DNA from: Terfezia claveryi
Lineage: Eukaryota > Ascomycota > Pezizomycetes > Pezizales > Pezizaceae
Reading direction: 5' to 3'
Assembly: GCA_015179025.1 (NCBI GenBank)
Contig: WHUX01000015.1
Location: 1-64,000, forward strand
Length of the DNA: 64,000 nucleotides
In this document: positions 33,622 through 43,200 of the stretch, piece after piece
Layout of the letters: the number at the start of each line of letters is the position of its first letter
Position numbering within the stretch: the stretch's first letter is position 1
The notes under the pieces: model-generated
Told to the model about the DNA's origin: nothing
Database searches by the model: none
The model's input: only the letters and a program-made list of their open reading frames with translations
Program-made: the position numbers and the translations under genes

Positions 33622-33927
33622 TTATGCTGAGGTTATGCCGAGTAGTATACGTAGATTGCTGTCTACCTGCCTGCGAACCATAACCTCAACATCCTCCGGA
33701 GTCTGGTGCAGATTCGTTTCAAAGTTCTGGATGTCTGTGATGCCTAAGATCTCCCATTCCATAACAATTTCCCTGCTCAAGCGAAGAAACACCAAGGCTT
33801 CCAGTCCGCAATCCCTCATGTTGCACCAGTAGTACTTCTGGTTGTCATTGTTGAAGGTAATTATCTTCCTGGCTTTCACAATTTGATTGAACTGGTTCAT
33901 CAGCTTTTCGGTAGTCGTGGTAAACAT
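33622..33927 (-). CDS. Small 101-aa protein, member 1 of a two-copy family, function unknown
   Basis: The ATG at 33927 was chosen because it aligns with the start of the paralogue at 38091; the open frame continues upstream only through a poly-lysine/threonine low-complexity run without ATG in the right place. The shared core is IITF...KYYWC.M.DCGLE..VF...REIV..W...GITD...FET, followed by a helical C-terminus with QVDSNLR. The invariant W-C-x-M-x-(D/E)-C-G-L segment could bind metal or form a disulfide (inference). There is no signal peptide or membrane segment. Between the paralogues, the protein pattern is kept despite many nucleotide changes. A TATATAAA box lies on the minus strand at 34028-34021, about 100 nt upstream, also shared by the paralogue. 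Confidence 0.6.
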   Translation of the reverse strand: MFTTTTEKLMNQFNQIVKARKIITFNNDNQKYYWCNMRDCGLEALVFLRLSREIVMEWEILGITDIQNFETNLHQTPEDVEVMVRRQVDSNLRILLGITSA

Positions 33928-34020
33928 GGTTGGTGTTGCTGTGATCGTGGTAATTTTTTTTTTTTTTAAGTCAGGGGTGGAAATGGTATCTTTCATAGTT
34001 GGGAACACAAACAACTAGGT

Positions 34021-34028
34021 TTTATATA
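34021..34028 (-). promoter_or_regulatory. TATA box of the 33.6-kb small gene
   Basis: TATATAAA on the minus strand lies about 100 nt before the ATG. The same box, followed by (A/C)CCTAGTTGT, occurs at the same distance in the paralogue at 38.2 kb. Confidence 0.5.
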
Positions 34029-34230
34029 CTTTGGCCTGGTGGCCAACAAGCTTTGTATCTATGGCCACCACCCAAAAGCTATCCTCTGTCGATAGAAAGC
34101 TTGTAGACCACATCCTGTGGAAGACCGATCCCAACCGGGCTAGGCAGACCCCAGCTACAAGCTGAGTCAGTACCTCCTGCTGCAGGCACTGGATACAAGC
34201 TTCAACGCTTGGTTTTTTTAAAAATACTCA

Positions 34231-34287
34231 TTACTCCTATTCGATCCCAGTAAGGAGACCATGAGGAGCCACCCGGAAACCCGAGTG
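34231..34287 (+). repeat. 5' fragment of dispersed repeat R1
   Basis: It carries TTACTCCTATTCGATCCCAG, AAGGAGACCATGAGGAGCC and the following ACCCGGAAACCCGAGTG, then loses similarity. Confidence 0.6.
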
Positions 34288-34667
34288 AAATTGCCACGGC
34301 AAACAGCGATGCAACAACATACAATAGGGAATTATAGTAATAATGAATATATATGAGGATTCTGACAAGACGATTAGTATATAACTATAGAGAAATGGGG
34401 CCAAGAAGGGAACAATTGAGCTACTCGAATGTTTTGGTTGTTTGAAACAGAGGCGCTGGAGTTGGCCACTGAGATAGCTAACCTGTCTTTCACTATGATT
34501 CGAATGACAAAGAACTCATCACAATACAGCTTAGAATCCAGATCGAGTTGCTTTTATTCTGCTAGAATTGCCTCTAATGATTGCCCGAGTTTAGGCTAAT
34601 ACCACTCGAGCTCATACCCAAATACAGCAAACTTATGAGTTAGCTGAATTTGAAATTGGGGGATTCT

Positions 34668-34815
34668 GTTCTAGGCCACTCGCGAGAGGCCTAGGCCGCC
34701 TAGGAGAATACCCATCTCCTGCTCTCCCGGGCCCCGTGGGAGAATGCTGAATTGCTGGACCACCTGCGAGTATGAAGAAAATATTTAGGAATCTTAATAA
34801 TTTCAATAATGTAAC
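34668..34815 (+). repeat. GC-rich dispersed repeat R2, copy 2
   Basis: It aligns with 24830-24990, including ACTCGCGAGAGGCC, ACCCATCTCCTG, GGGAGAAT and GCGAGTATGA. It directly abuts the copia LTR fragment that starts at 34816. Confidence 0.65.
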
Positions 34816-35033
34816 TGTTGGACTCATTCCCTGAACTAGATATATATCTACTAGGTAATTAACTTGGCAATTAGTAAGTATAACTAAAAGATATATAATA
34901 TGCTTTAGGTACTTTTACTACTAGTAGCTGTCTACTCTTGACCGAACACTCGCATCACCCTGCTTCACTGCACTAAGAGTCCACCGCTGCATCCTCCAAT
35001 ACCCAGCGTTACTACTCGCTCAGTAACCTTTCA
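34816..35033 (+). mobile_element. Ty1/copia LTR fragment
   Basis: The segment begins TGTTGGACTCATTCC and ends GTAACCTTTCA. The end matches the LTR end of the copia element at 61575 (GTAACCTTTCAATA), and the internal GTCCACCGCT is shared with 61506-61530. The copy is shortened to about 218 bp. Beyond 35033 a weak match to the element's 5' leader (CCCGG..AGCTC.GGACA) continues for about 50 bp. Confidence 0.5.
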
Positions 35034-35079
35034 ATACTGTTTTCTTCTCAGAAGATAGCAGGGGAAACCCGGCCAGCTC

Positions 35080-35850
35080 GGGACACAACTATCTGGGGAC
35101 GGAATCCACAGTAGATGCCGAACGATAAGCTCTGGTCCTAGCCCTCAAAGCGAACAGAGATCACACAATGGTGGCACTCCTATCCGACTCACGCTCTGCT
35201 ATCACCTCCCCCTACAACATCTCGCTAGGTTTACAGGCCCCCAGAAGCGGCATCCGTCAGAATTCCTTAGGGAACGGCACGCTCTTCACTACGATACCAC
35301 TATTCCTTGGGTTCGCGCACATATCGGCATCCCTGGCAACGAGAAAGGAGACAAGCTCGCTGCCTTTGTCTCCGCTCTGGAACAGGTCTCTTCCCTAGGT
35401 AGCCTCAATTGTCACAGAAGGGGGCATCAGAAAAGCCTCCAAAGCTCTCAGAAGCCAAGCTCGCATGGCAGTCGGTTTTGGTGTTAGAAGGACTTCGTGG
35501 ACGTCACGCCCTCTCCGCCTACACCTGGTGCCGCACGGAAAAGGAACCACAACGTTCGTAGCTTCTAGTCTGGTTACGTAGCTTCATAAGATAGGCAAAG
35601 CGGACTCCAGCAGCTGTGCGTGCGGACACCACACCCAGGATGGGCGTCACATCACTTTCGAGTGTTATCTCTTCCAGGAACAGAGACATGCCCTTGACAG
35701 CATCAAGGACCGGGCAGATCTAGACCACCCTATCTGGATAAAAGAGGATGACGGGGAGGATTGGGACGTAGTGGAGGCTTTCTTCAGTTTCCTCTATAAA
35801 CGGACGGCAGGGAGGGGACAGTCCAGGGGAATTAGACACAGTTGAATATC
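35080..35850 (+). pseudogene. LINE fragment (Tad-like RNase H and C-terminal zinc region)
   Basis: Translation in pieces gives STVDAER, ALVLALKANRDHT, MVALLSDSRSAI, then HIGIPGNEKGDKLAAFVS, a CxCG(H)HTQDGRHITFEC-like zinc segment and DLDHPIWIKEDDGEDWD. The order is that of the RNase H and C-terminus of Tad/I-type LINE ORF2. Stops and frameshifts separate the pieces, and an 11-bp micro-insertion sits at 35566. Confidence 0.7.
35566..35576 (+). mobile_element. 11-bp micro-insertion with exact 9-bp target duplication
   Basis: The insert is TAGTCTGGTTA. Exact copies of CGTAGCTTC lie at 35557-35565 and 35577-35585. The host is a LINE fragment. Confidence 0.75.
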
Positions 35851-35920
35851 CATCCATGCTAGGATGGCCTTCGCTGGCCGGTAGCACTTACGATTTTCCT
35901 TCACATTCATCTCCTTTTCC

Positions 35921-36113
35921 GCGGGCCTCAGTCAGGCCTCTCTTGAGGTCCTCTGCAATTTTGGCGGTTTATGGCAGCACGGGGGCTCCGTTTTGTTTCA
36001 CACAGATTTCTTTCCGCACTCCTTGCATCACCTGCTCAAGTTCTTGAGTTCTATTGCTTTATCTGCGCCGGACCTGGCAGATTAACTTGCCTTGTCCTGA
36101 ATCCAGCCGGGTT
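35921..36113 (-). repeat. Dispersed repeat R1, minus-strand copy
   Basis: On the minus strand it reads AACCCGGCTGGATTCAGG, GGCAAGTTAATCTGCCAGG, GTGCTGCCATAAACCG and GAGGCCTGACTGAGGCCCGC. It starts directly after the LINE RNase H segment on the same strand, so R1 may be a LINE tail or a SINE that uses the LINE. Confidence 0.65.
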
Positions 36114-36615
36114 TCTTGTCCTAGACCCGAAGTAAATGCTGCCAGTTTATCTGCCTCCTCGTTACCTTCGACCCCGATATGGGAGCGTACCGAGGAGATG
36201 GAAGTAGCGTGGAAATTGATGTCTCGTTCCCGGAGGAGTCCCGCTATCCCACATTCGATACCGTTTCTCCCACCTCGCCGTTGGCTAGGTTGACTGTTCG
36301 AGATGGCAGAGATGGAGTCCTCGAAAGGCCAGGAGGATTGGCCAGGCGCTCGGCGTCAGCTACTGTAGATTGTGGTTGAGCAGCGGATTCATGGAGTATT
36401 ACCCCGGTTCCTGTTGATTATATCTAGGAGGCCATGTCTTTCCCCATCTGTGGCTGAGGCCAACTCTCCGAGATAGGGTGGTACACTCGGTCAATGGGCT
36501 GCCTCCGGTCATGTGAACGGAACGCTCCCTGCGTAAAAGCCTCTGAAGCCAGTCCCGTCGGTATATGTGTGTGCATTGCCATCCTTCGTCTAGGGACTAC
36601 GACGGTTTGAGGCAC
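36114..36615 (-). pseudogene. LINE fragment (Tad-like RNase H plus upstream linker)
   Basis: The minus strand encodes SHIGVEGNEEADKLAAFTSG (RNase H, from about 36190) and, upstream, QSTVADAERLA near 36370. The stretch 36365-36600 is homologous to 32140-32395 but has no micro-insertion at CCTTCGTCT. There are stops and at least one frame change. Confidence 0.65.
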
Positions 36616-36984
36616 GCATCACCTGCGAAGTACTGTCGGATGGCTAGGCATTAGCTAGGTGGTGATGGTGCTGGGGTGGTTTGTGTGCAGAGGGGTGAGA
36701 GTTGGAAGGGAATGAAACTAGAGGTGGGATTTGTAGTTACCATGAGATGCATTCTTTTGTCATATGGTAGATAGTTCAAATACAAGTATTATGCATCCAG
36801 AAGAAAACAAACGTTTCTTTTGTATTTCCTCATTTGGATACTATGTAGCAATTTGATCTGCTTTTACCCTGACAACCTATATTCACACGCACGCTTTTTT
36901 CCTATGCTCCATCTCATTATAATAGCAACAAGTCCACACTACTAAGATACTTCATACATTACCACGCACAAACTGTCCCCCATT
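36616..36984. other. No gene seen
   Basis: This AT-rich spacer lies between the LINE fragment and copy 2 of the duplicated block. Confidence 0.4.
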
Positions 36985-37716
36985 CGTCTACGCATAGGTC
37001 TGCTTGCGAGTTGTATTCCCATTTCGCTGTCCTCAATAGTTTGTCTCTAGTTTTGGTTAATAATTCACTTGAGTGCTTCTTGAGCAATATCACCAAGTCT
37101 GGGAACAAAAATGATATACCTCATAGGGGCTGGGAAATGGGAAGCAGTGGATGGGGAGGTGGAGGGGTAGCAGATCTAGGTAGGGCTCATAAAACAGCGG
37201 AACGAAAGATGACCGGAATTGAATAGGCAAGGGTATTTGTTGGATTGATTTACAGTCAGAACTCAAAGAGGAGTATGGGGTGCCAGAAAATGGGTGATAT
37301 ACACAGGCATCACATACTTGAGAGTTGTAGTTGCGGAGATGGATCGTGAGTTTAGCTTGATACAGAGCAGTCTGGTGAACACACTCACTGGTCTCTCGCT
37401 TATCATCTGATAGCGGGTTTAGTTGGTCCCATGAATGAGTTTAAAGATCAACTAGAGAAATAGCTTTATTTATGAAGTGATAAGAACATTGATGAGGAGA
37501 TAAGAAAATTGATGAGGAGATTTTAGCTAGACACAAGTTGCAAATATCAAAGCCCTGGGCACTCAGTATGAAATTTCGTGGGCGACATTTCTATCCATAA
37601 AGTAGTATTATGAGAGCTTAGTAGCCGTTTTTTTTTTTTTTTTGTTTGACATTTTTCATGATTTTTGTTTTCCTGCTTGGCAGTTAGGGAACTGTTATTT
37701 ATGCCTTACGCAAAGT

Positions 37717-37733
37717 TAGTCTAGTTAGCACAA
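37717..37733 (+). mobile_element. 17-bp micro-insertion with exact 9-bp target duplication and empty-site control
   Basis: The insert is TAGTCTAGTTAGCACAA, the family start with two G-to-A changes. Exact copies of ACGCAAAGT lie at 37708-37716 and 37734-37742. The paralogous block at 33565-33573 has a single ACGCAAAGT followed by the same CAAAGTT, so the event happened after the block duplicated. Confidence 0.85.
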
Positions 37734-37800
37734 ACGCAAAGTCAAAGTTTACAATCCGCGTGTTTGATGCGTGAGAACAACAAATATTGACAGGTTGTGC

Positions 37801-38091
37801 TCAGGTCAAGGCCATTATCGCACGCAGATGGCTGGCTACCTGGCTGCGAAGCATAGCCTGAACTTCATCCAGAGTCATGCCGAAATCCGTTTCAAAATCC
37901 TTCATGTCCGTGATGTTTTGGGACCTCCATTTCGCAACAATATCAGCGTGCATGCGATCAAACACCGAGTAGTCCAGTCCGCACTCCATCATGTCGCACC
38001 AGTGGTATTTTTTGTCCTCCCAATCGAAGGTAATTATCCCCCAGGCTGACAAAGATTCAATGAACTGGGCCTTCAGTATTGCGGCAGTCAT
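37801..38091 (-). CDS. Small 96-aa protein, member 2 of the two-copy family
   Basis: ATG at 38091, intact to the stop at 37801. It is the paralogue of the gene at 33622-33927 and shares IITF, K(Y)xWC, M.ECGL, VF, IV..W, ITD, FET and QV.S.LR. The W-C-D-M-M-E-C-G-L block is the most conserved part. No signal peptide, membrane helix or known domain was recognised. It has kept an open frame in a region where neighbouring repeats are full of stops, which argues for function, or for recent origin. A TATATAAA box with flanking CCTAGTTGT lies on the minus strand at 38204-38197. A non-coding explanation (part of an unrecognised transposon) cannot be excluded. Confidence 0.6.
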   Translation of the reverse strand: MTAAILKAQFIESLSAWGIITFDWEDKKYHWCDMMECGLDYSVFDRMHADIVAKWRSQNITDMKDFETDFGMTLDEVQAMLRSQVASHLRAIMALT

Positions 38092-38196
38092 GGTTGGTGT
38101 TGGTTGGTGTTGTTGTTAATGGTGTTTGAATTTCTGTGTTAAGTTAGAGTAGTAGAGATAGTGTCTTTAAAAAATAGAAATACAGACAACTAGGTG

Positions 38197-38204
38197 TTTA
38201 TATA
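38197..38204 (-). promoter_or_regulatory. TATA box of the 37.8-kb small gene
   Basis: TATATAAA lies about 110 nt upstream of the ATG and is conserved in position and flank with the paralogue. Confidence 0.5.
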
Positions 38205-38212
38205 CTTGTATT

Positions 38213-38222
38213 AACTAGACTA
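38213..38222 (-). mobile_element. Probable 10-bp micro-insertion, mutated
   Basis: AACTAGACTA differs from AACCAGACTA by one transition. Flanks ACTTGTATT (38204-38212) and ACTTATATC (38223-38231) agree at 7 of 9 positions, both differences being transitions. Confidence 0.45.
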
Positions 38223-38546
38223 ACTTATATCTATGGCCCTTTTGACTAATGAGCTTAGTATTTATGGCCATCAAACTAGAGTACACAAAATTATTCTCTA
38301 TTAATATAAATCTATAGATAAAAATCTATATTAACTAAATAAAAAAGACTCTAACAATAAAAAAGTTAGTATCTTCCACTAAAAGTATTATACAATCTAT
38401 AGGTATTAGTTATAGTAAAATATAAATTAACTAAAGGAAAAAGTAAAGAATCACTAACTTTGTTACAACTGCCTCCTCTTAGTCTTTATTGTCTTAATCA
38501 TCACCTGGGATGCAGGTAATAGGCATTACCTTAGTCCTATTTGATA

Positions 38547-38551
38547 CTTGA
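38547..38551. repeat. Target-site duplication of gypsy-1, left
   Basis: CTTGA is repeated exactly at 44701-44705 and fixes the element's boundaries. Confidence 0.85.
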
Positions 38552-39055
38552 TGTCATAACCATCCTTTCCTAGCCGGGTTTGAGAGTCAGATGGGATTCC
38601 GTCCGACTCTCGTTATTGTTGATTGATATCGTTGTTATCTCTGTTCCCGAGATAAGGGGTCTCGGGAACCTTATTCCTTCCGGTAGCCTTGGCCAGGAAG
38701 GAAGCCTGTATATATAGCTTGCTCTCTCCGCCCTCTCATTGGATCCCCATCTAATGTCTTGTATACCCAATACAGGACCTTGATTCTTCCAGCACTTATG
38801 CACCTCTCTTGTGCATATCTTTGTCTCATAAAACAACTCTACAGCACAGCTGCCTCCCTCTGACACACGTGGCTACTACTTCTGCGTGTCTCTTGCCCTT
38901 TGCCTCTTGCCTCTTGCCTCTTACCTCTTGCCCTTGCCTCCTATTCCAGCCTTCCCCTAGTCATACACATAGCATTCCTACGTGTGTCTTGCCCTAGCCT
39001 CTGCCTTGTCCCCAGCGTACCTCTTGGTTGCCTTATCCCCAGAGCCCACGTTACA
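38552..39055 (+). repeat. Gypsy-1 left LTR
   Basis: It begins TGTCATAACCATCC and ends ACGTTACA. It contains a CTCGGGAACC segment able to pair with TTCCCGAG, a TATATATAG box near 38711, and a run of CTTGCCTCTTGCC-type short repeats near its 3' end. Confidence 0.85.
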
Positions 39056-39091
39056 CTACATTGGATCCTTTAGACCAACTGGTACGCAGTC

Positions 39092-40260
39092 ATGTCAGAA
39101 GTAGCTCTCTCACCACCTGCCGTCAAGTTCCAGACCTGGAGAAACTCCCCTATACCCTCAGGCCCGAATGAATTGAATGTCTATCATCAAGAAATCATCG
39201 ACATCTTTGAGGCCATGGATGCCATCGGGGCCAAACTCAGCAACAGCCTGGCCATAGCTGAATGAAAGCTAAGATCCACCGATGAAGAGATCACGGTCCT
39301 CTAGACAGATCTCGACCATGTGAACCTTGCCCTGGCCAACGTATGGACTACAGTCCAAAACCTCAGCCGCACCTTAGAGAACCTTGCAACACCAACAGCA
39401 GCCAGTAGCAACAAGACCGAAAGTATTCCAACTCCCCCAAGTTCAATGGGGACCGAGTTCGTCTATGAGCCTGAAAGAATGCAGTCAACCTCAAGCTAAA
39501 TGGGGACTCTGCCAGGTTCCCGTCGGAACAACATCGACTGGCATACGTTTTCGCCTTGCTGGAGGGGAAAGCTTGTGACTAGATCCAGCCATACGTTCTT
39601 AAAACCGAAATCAAGCTTAACGATATCTCAGCCCTTTTCACAATCCTGGATAGGGCGTTCGGGGACCCCGATACCATTGGTACTGCCAGTAGGGCCCTCC
39701 GAGCCCTCAGGCAGAAAAACACCGATCTCTCCACTTATGTAGTAGAATTCTTAAGACTGGTGGCGGAGGTCTGATGGAATGACCAGTCCAAACTGGAGCA
39801 ATTCCAGAAAGGGCTAAATGACGAAATCCAGCAGGCCATGGTCAGCCTCCCAGAAGCTAAAACCCTTGACGAATTGATTGACCAAGCTTCCTGAGTAGAA
39901 CAGTGGATGTCCCGGCTCCGCAACTACCTCCCGTTCAGGCCAGCACTCCGTCTCCAACCACTCTAGCAACACCATGCCACCAAAGCAGCTCAGGCCCCTG
40001 TCTCCACCAATCAACTAGCACACCTATCATTGGTGGTAGGAGGGCCCACCCCCATGGATTTATCATCAGGAAGGCCCCACCTGACATAAGAAGAGAGGGA
40101 ATGTCGCCAAATGAATGGGCTGTACATAGTATGTAGAAAGGGGGACCACTTTATCGCGGCATGTCCCCTCCGCAAAAACTGCTCAATGGCTGCCCATGCC
40201 ATCTCCGAATCTAGGATTGAAGAGATGAATGAGTTGGGAAAAGCCCTGTCCCTAGCATAG
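39092..40260 (+). pseudogene. Gypsy-1 gag remnant
   Basis: It starts MSEVALSPPAVKFQTW. The retrotransposon-gag core is readable as YVFALLEGKACDWIQPYV, RAFGDPDTIGTA, LRALRQKNTDLSTYV and LEQFQKGLNDEIQQAM, followed by a damaged zinc knuckle (CRKGDHFIAACP; the first cysteine pair is out of frame). It is interrupted by at least five stops and a frame change near 39480. Confidence 0.8.
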
Positions 40261-40289
40261 TCACTGACACTAGCAAGGGACCTGCATTA

Positions 40290-43200
40290 GGTCACCTGTC
40301 TTTGTCATCTTTTTCTGTTCCTTCTATATCTGTTGACAAGTCTCACCTATTTGGTGAGCATTTTGTTGTACCTATCATGATATTCTTCAATGGTAAAACA
40401 CTCGTCACATCAGCTATCGTAGACTATAGAGCCTCAGGAATTGCCTTCGTCGACCAGACCTTTGTCAGTAAGCATGCCATACCCACCTCTAAGCTCAAAA
40501 CCCCCCACCTCCTCGATGTCATTGATAGCCGACCTATCTCTTCTGAAGCCATCACTGATATCGCATGTACTCCTACCCAGATTGGGGACCACTCCGAAAG
40601 CCTCCCTATGTTCATTACAAAGCTCAAGTACCCAATTGTCCTCGAAATCCCATAGCTTGGAATGCATGATGTATCAGTCAGCTTTAGCTCTTATACTCTA
40701 CAGTTCAATAGTCCTTACTGCAAAAACCACTACAGAAATCCAAAAGCCACTACTACTGGATTATGTGCGTTACCATCCCCTATTATCCACCCATCCCAGG
40801 TGGTGAATTTGATGGAACACCTTGATGCCACTGTCCCCTCCATTCCCCCTATTCCCCCTGTTTCCCCTGTTCCCCCTGTTCCCCCTATTTTGTCGCCTCT
40901 AAAAACTCTGAATGTGAGCTTTATCAGAGCAAGGGCCTTCGCTTACCTCACTAGAAGGCACAAGCTGAAGGCACATGCCCTGTCCATACATAAGGTGAAC
41001 CTGAAGATCAATAAAATGAGGTCCAAGGAGGAGTGGAAGTCTATTGTTCTGGATGAATACCACGAATTTATCGACCTGTAATCGGAGAAGGCCTCGGAGA
41101 AGCTCGTACCATACCAACCATACGACTACACTATCCCACTGATAGAGAGTAAAACCCCCTCCTATGGGCCCCTCTATGGAATGTCTCGAGTGGAGCTAGA
41201 AGCCTTGAAGAAGTACTTGGAAGAAAACCTCAATAAGAGCTTCATCCGCCATAGCTCCTCACCAGCGGGTGCTCCAGTGCTTTTCATGAAGAAATCGGAT
41301 GGCTCTCTCTAGTTGTGTGTCAATTACCGGGGCCTAAACAAGATAACGGTCAAAAACAGGTACCCCCTACCCCTAATCCAGGAGATATTAGCTAGGCTCT
41401 CCAAAGCCAAATAGTTCACTAAACTGGATTTGAGAGGGGCTTACAACCTGGTACGGATCGCTAAGGGAGAGGAGTGGAAAACTACCTTCCGAACATGATA
41501 TGGCTATTTTGAGTATAATGTGATGCCTTTTGGCCTAACCAATGCCCCTGCTTTCTTCTAGCACTTCATCAATGACACCTTGCGGGACTTCTTTAATGTG
41601 TTCTGCATAGCTTACCTGGACAATATCCTCATATACTCGGACTTCCTAGTGGAACACAAAGTCTATGTGAGGCAGGTGCTAGAGAAGCTGGAGAAGGCCG
41701 GATTATACCTGAAATCGGAGAAATACGAGTTCTATGTACAGGAGGTCAAGTATCTGGGGTTAATCATCACTACAGAAGGTATCAGGATGGACCCTACCAA
41801 GGTTACCGCTGTCTAGGAATGGCAAACCCCAGTAAATCTCAAGGATGTCCAAGCCTTCCTGAGGTTCGCTAACTTTTACCAGCAGTTCATTCTAGGGTAT
41901 TCAAAGATCGTAGCCCCCCTCACCGCTCTGACCAAAAAAGACTGGCGTTTTGACTAGAATCTAGAAGCCCAGTATGCCATCTAGAACCTTAAGGAAGCCT
42001 TCTGCTTAGCACCGATTCTCGCCCATTTCAACCCTGACCAAGAGTGTGTTGTCGAAACTGATGCTTTCGACTATGTTTCCGTAGGAATCCTATCCCAGAA
42101 CGATGATAACGGCATCCTCCACCCTGTGGCCTACTTTTCAAAAAAACACTCCCCGGCTGAGTACAATTATAAAATTTATGATAAAGAACTGATAGCCATT
42201 GTGCGAGCTTTTGAGGAATGGAGGCCACACCTAGAGTCAGCTAAGGGGATTATCGAAGTACTATCCAATCACAAGAACCTTGTGTATTTCACCACCACCA
42301 AACTGCTTAACCGACAGCAGGCTAGGTGGTTGGAGTTCTTATCTTGGTTCAGTTTTAAGATCAAATACCGGCCGGGAAAGGCTAGGGGAAAACTGGACGC
42401 CTTGACTAGGAGATCAAGAGATCTCCCTAAGAAGGGGGATAAAAGGCTAAAATACCAAAATCAGGTGGTATTGAAGCCCGAAAACCTCGATCTGGTGGCC
42501 AATGTCCTTGCTGAAGCTGAGGCTAATAGGGAAGCTGAGGCGAGAGCTGACCTCCGACAACTAGTGAGACAGGCATGCGAGGATGACTCCCTGGCCAAGG
42601 AAATTATCACCGCAGTAGATTCCAGCCAGTGCCGCCACTCCAAGATCTCCCTGGCCGAGTGTACCATTCAGGAGGGCCTCCTATACCACCACAAACGGCT
42701 CTATATACCAGAAGGAGGAGGGTTAAGGCTGAGACTGATCGAGGAACACCACGACACCTTGGTGGCAGGTCACCCTAGAGTGGCCAAGACGCTAGAACTT
42801 CTGTCTAGGGAGTATACCTGGATTGACCAGTGGAAGGACGTAGAGCAGTACATACGGAATTGCCATGTGTGCAAATGGGCTAAGCCTGTCTGTCATGCCC
42901 CATATGGTACTCTGAAGCTCCTGGATATCCCTGATCGGCCATGGCTGCACCTGACCATGGATTTCATGATGGGATTGCCGGAAAACTCGAGATTCAACGC
43001 CATCTTGATGGTGGTGGACCAGTTGACAATAATGAGGCATATCATACCTTGTCGGGATACTTGTTCTGCTCAGGAGCTAGCCAACCTCTACCTCAACAAC
43101 GTGTTCTGATATCATGGGCTCCCCGAATCAATTGTGTCCGACTGTGGCCCTCAGTTCACCTCGGACTTTTGGAGAGCCTTCTGCGAGCTTCTGGGGGTTA

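Larger units (their letters stand above)
33290..34070. repeat. Duplicated block, copy 1 (partner 36985-38240)
   Basis: The block aligns with 36985-38240 from TTGCAAGTT..ATTCCC through CACCAAGTCTGGGAACAAAA, the T-run near 33500, ACGCAAAGTCAAAGTT, the whole minus-strand gene, and the TATA region ending near 34030. Copy 1 lacks about 420 bp that copy 2 has after AGATCTAG, and lacks the micro-insertion at 37717. Confidence 0.75.
36985..38240. repeat. Duplicated block, copy 2 (partner 33290-34070)
   Basis: It aligns with copy 1 at both ends and through the gene. It carries an extra segment at about 37179-37602 that copy 1 lacks, and micro-insertions at 37717 and, probably, 38213. Confidence 0.75.
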
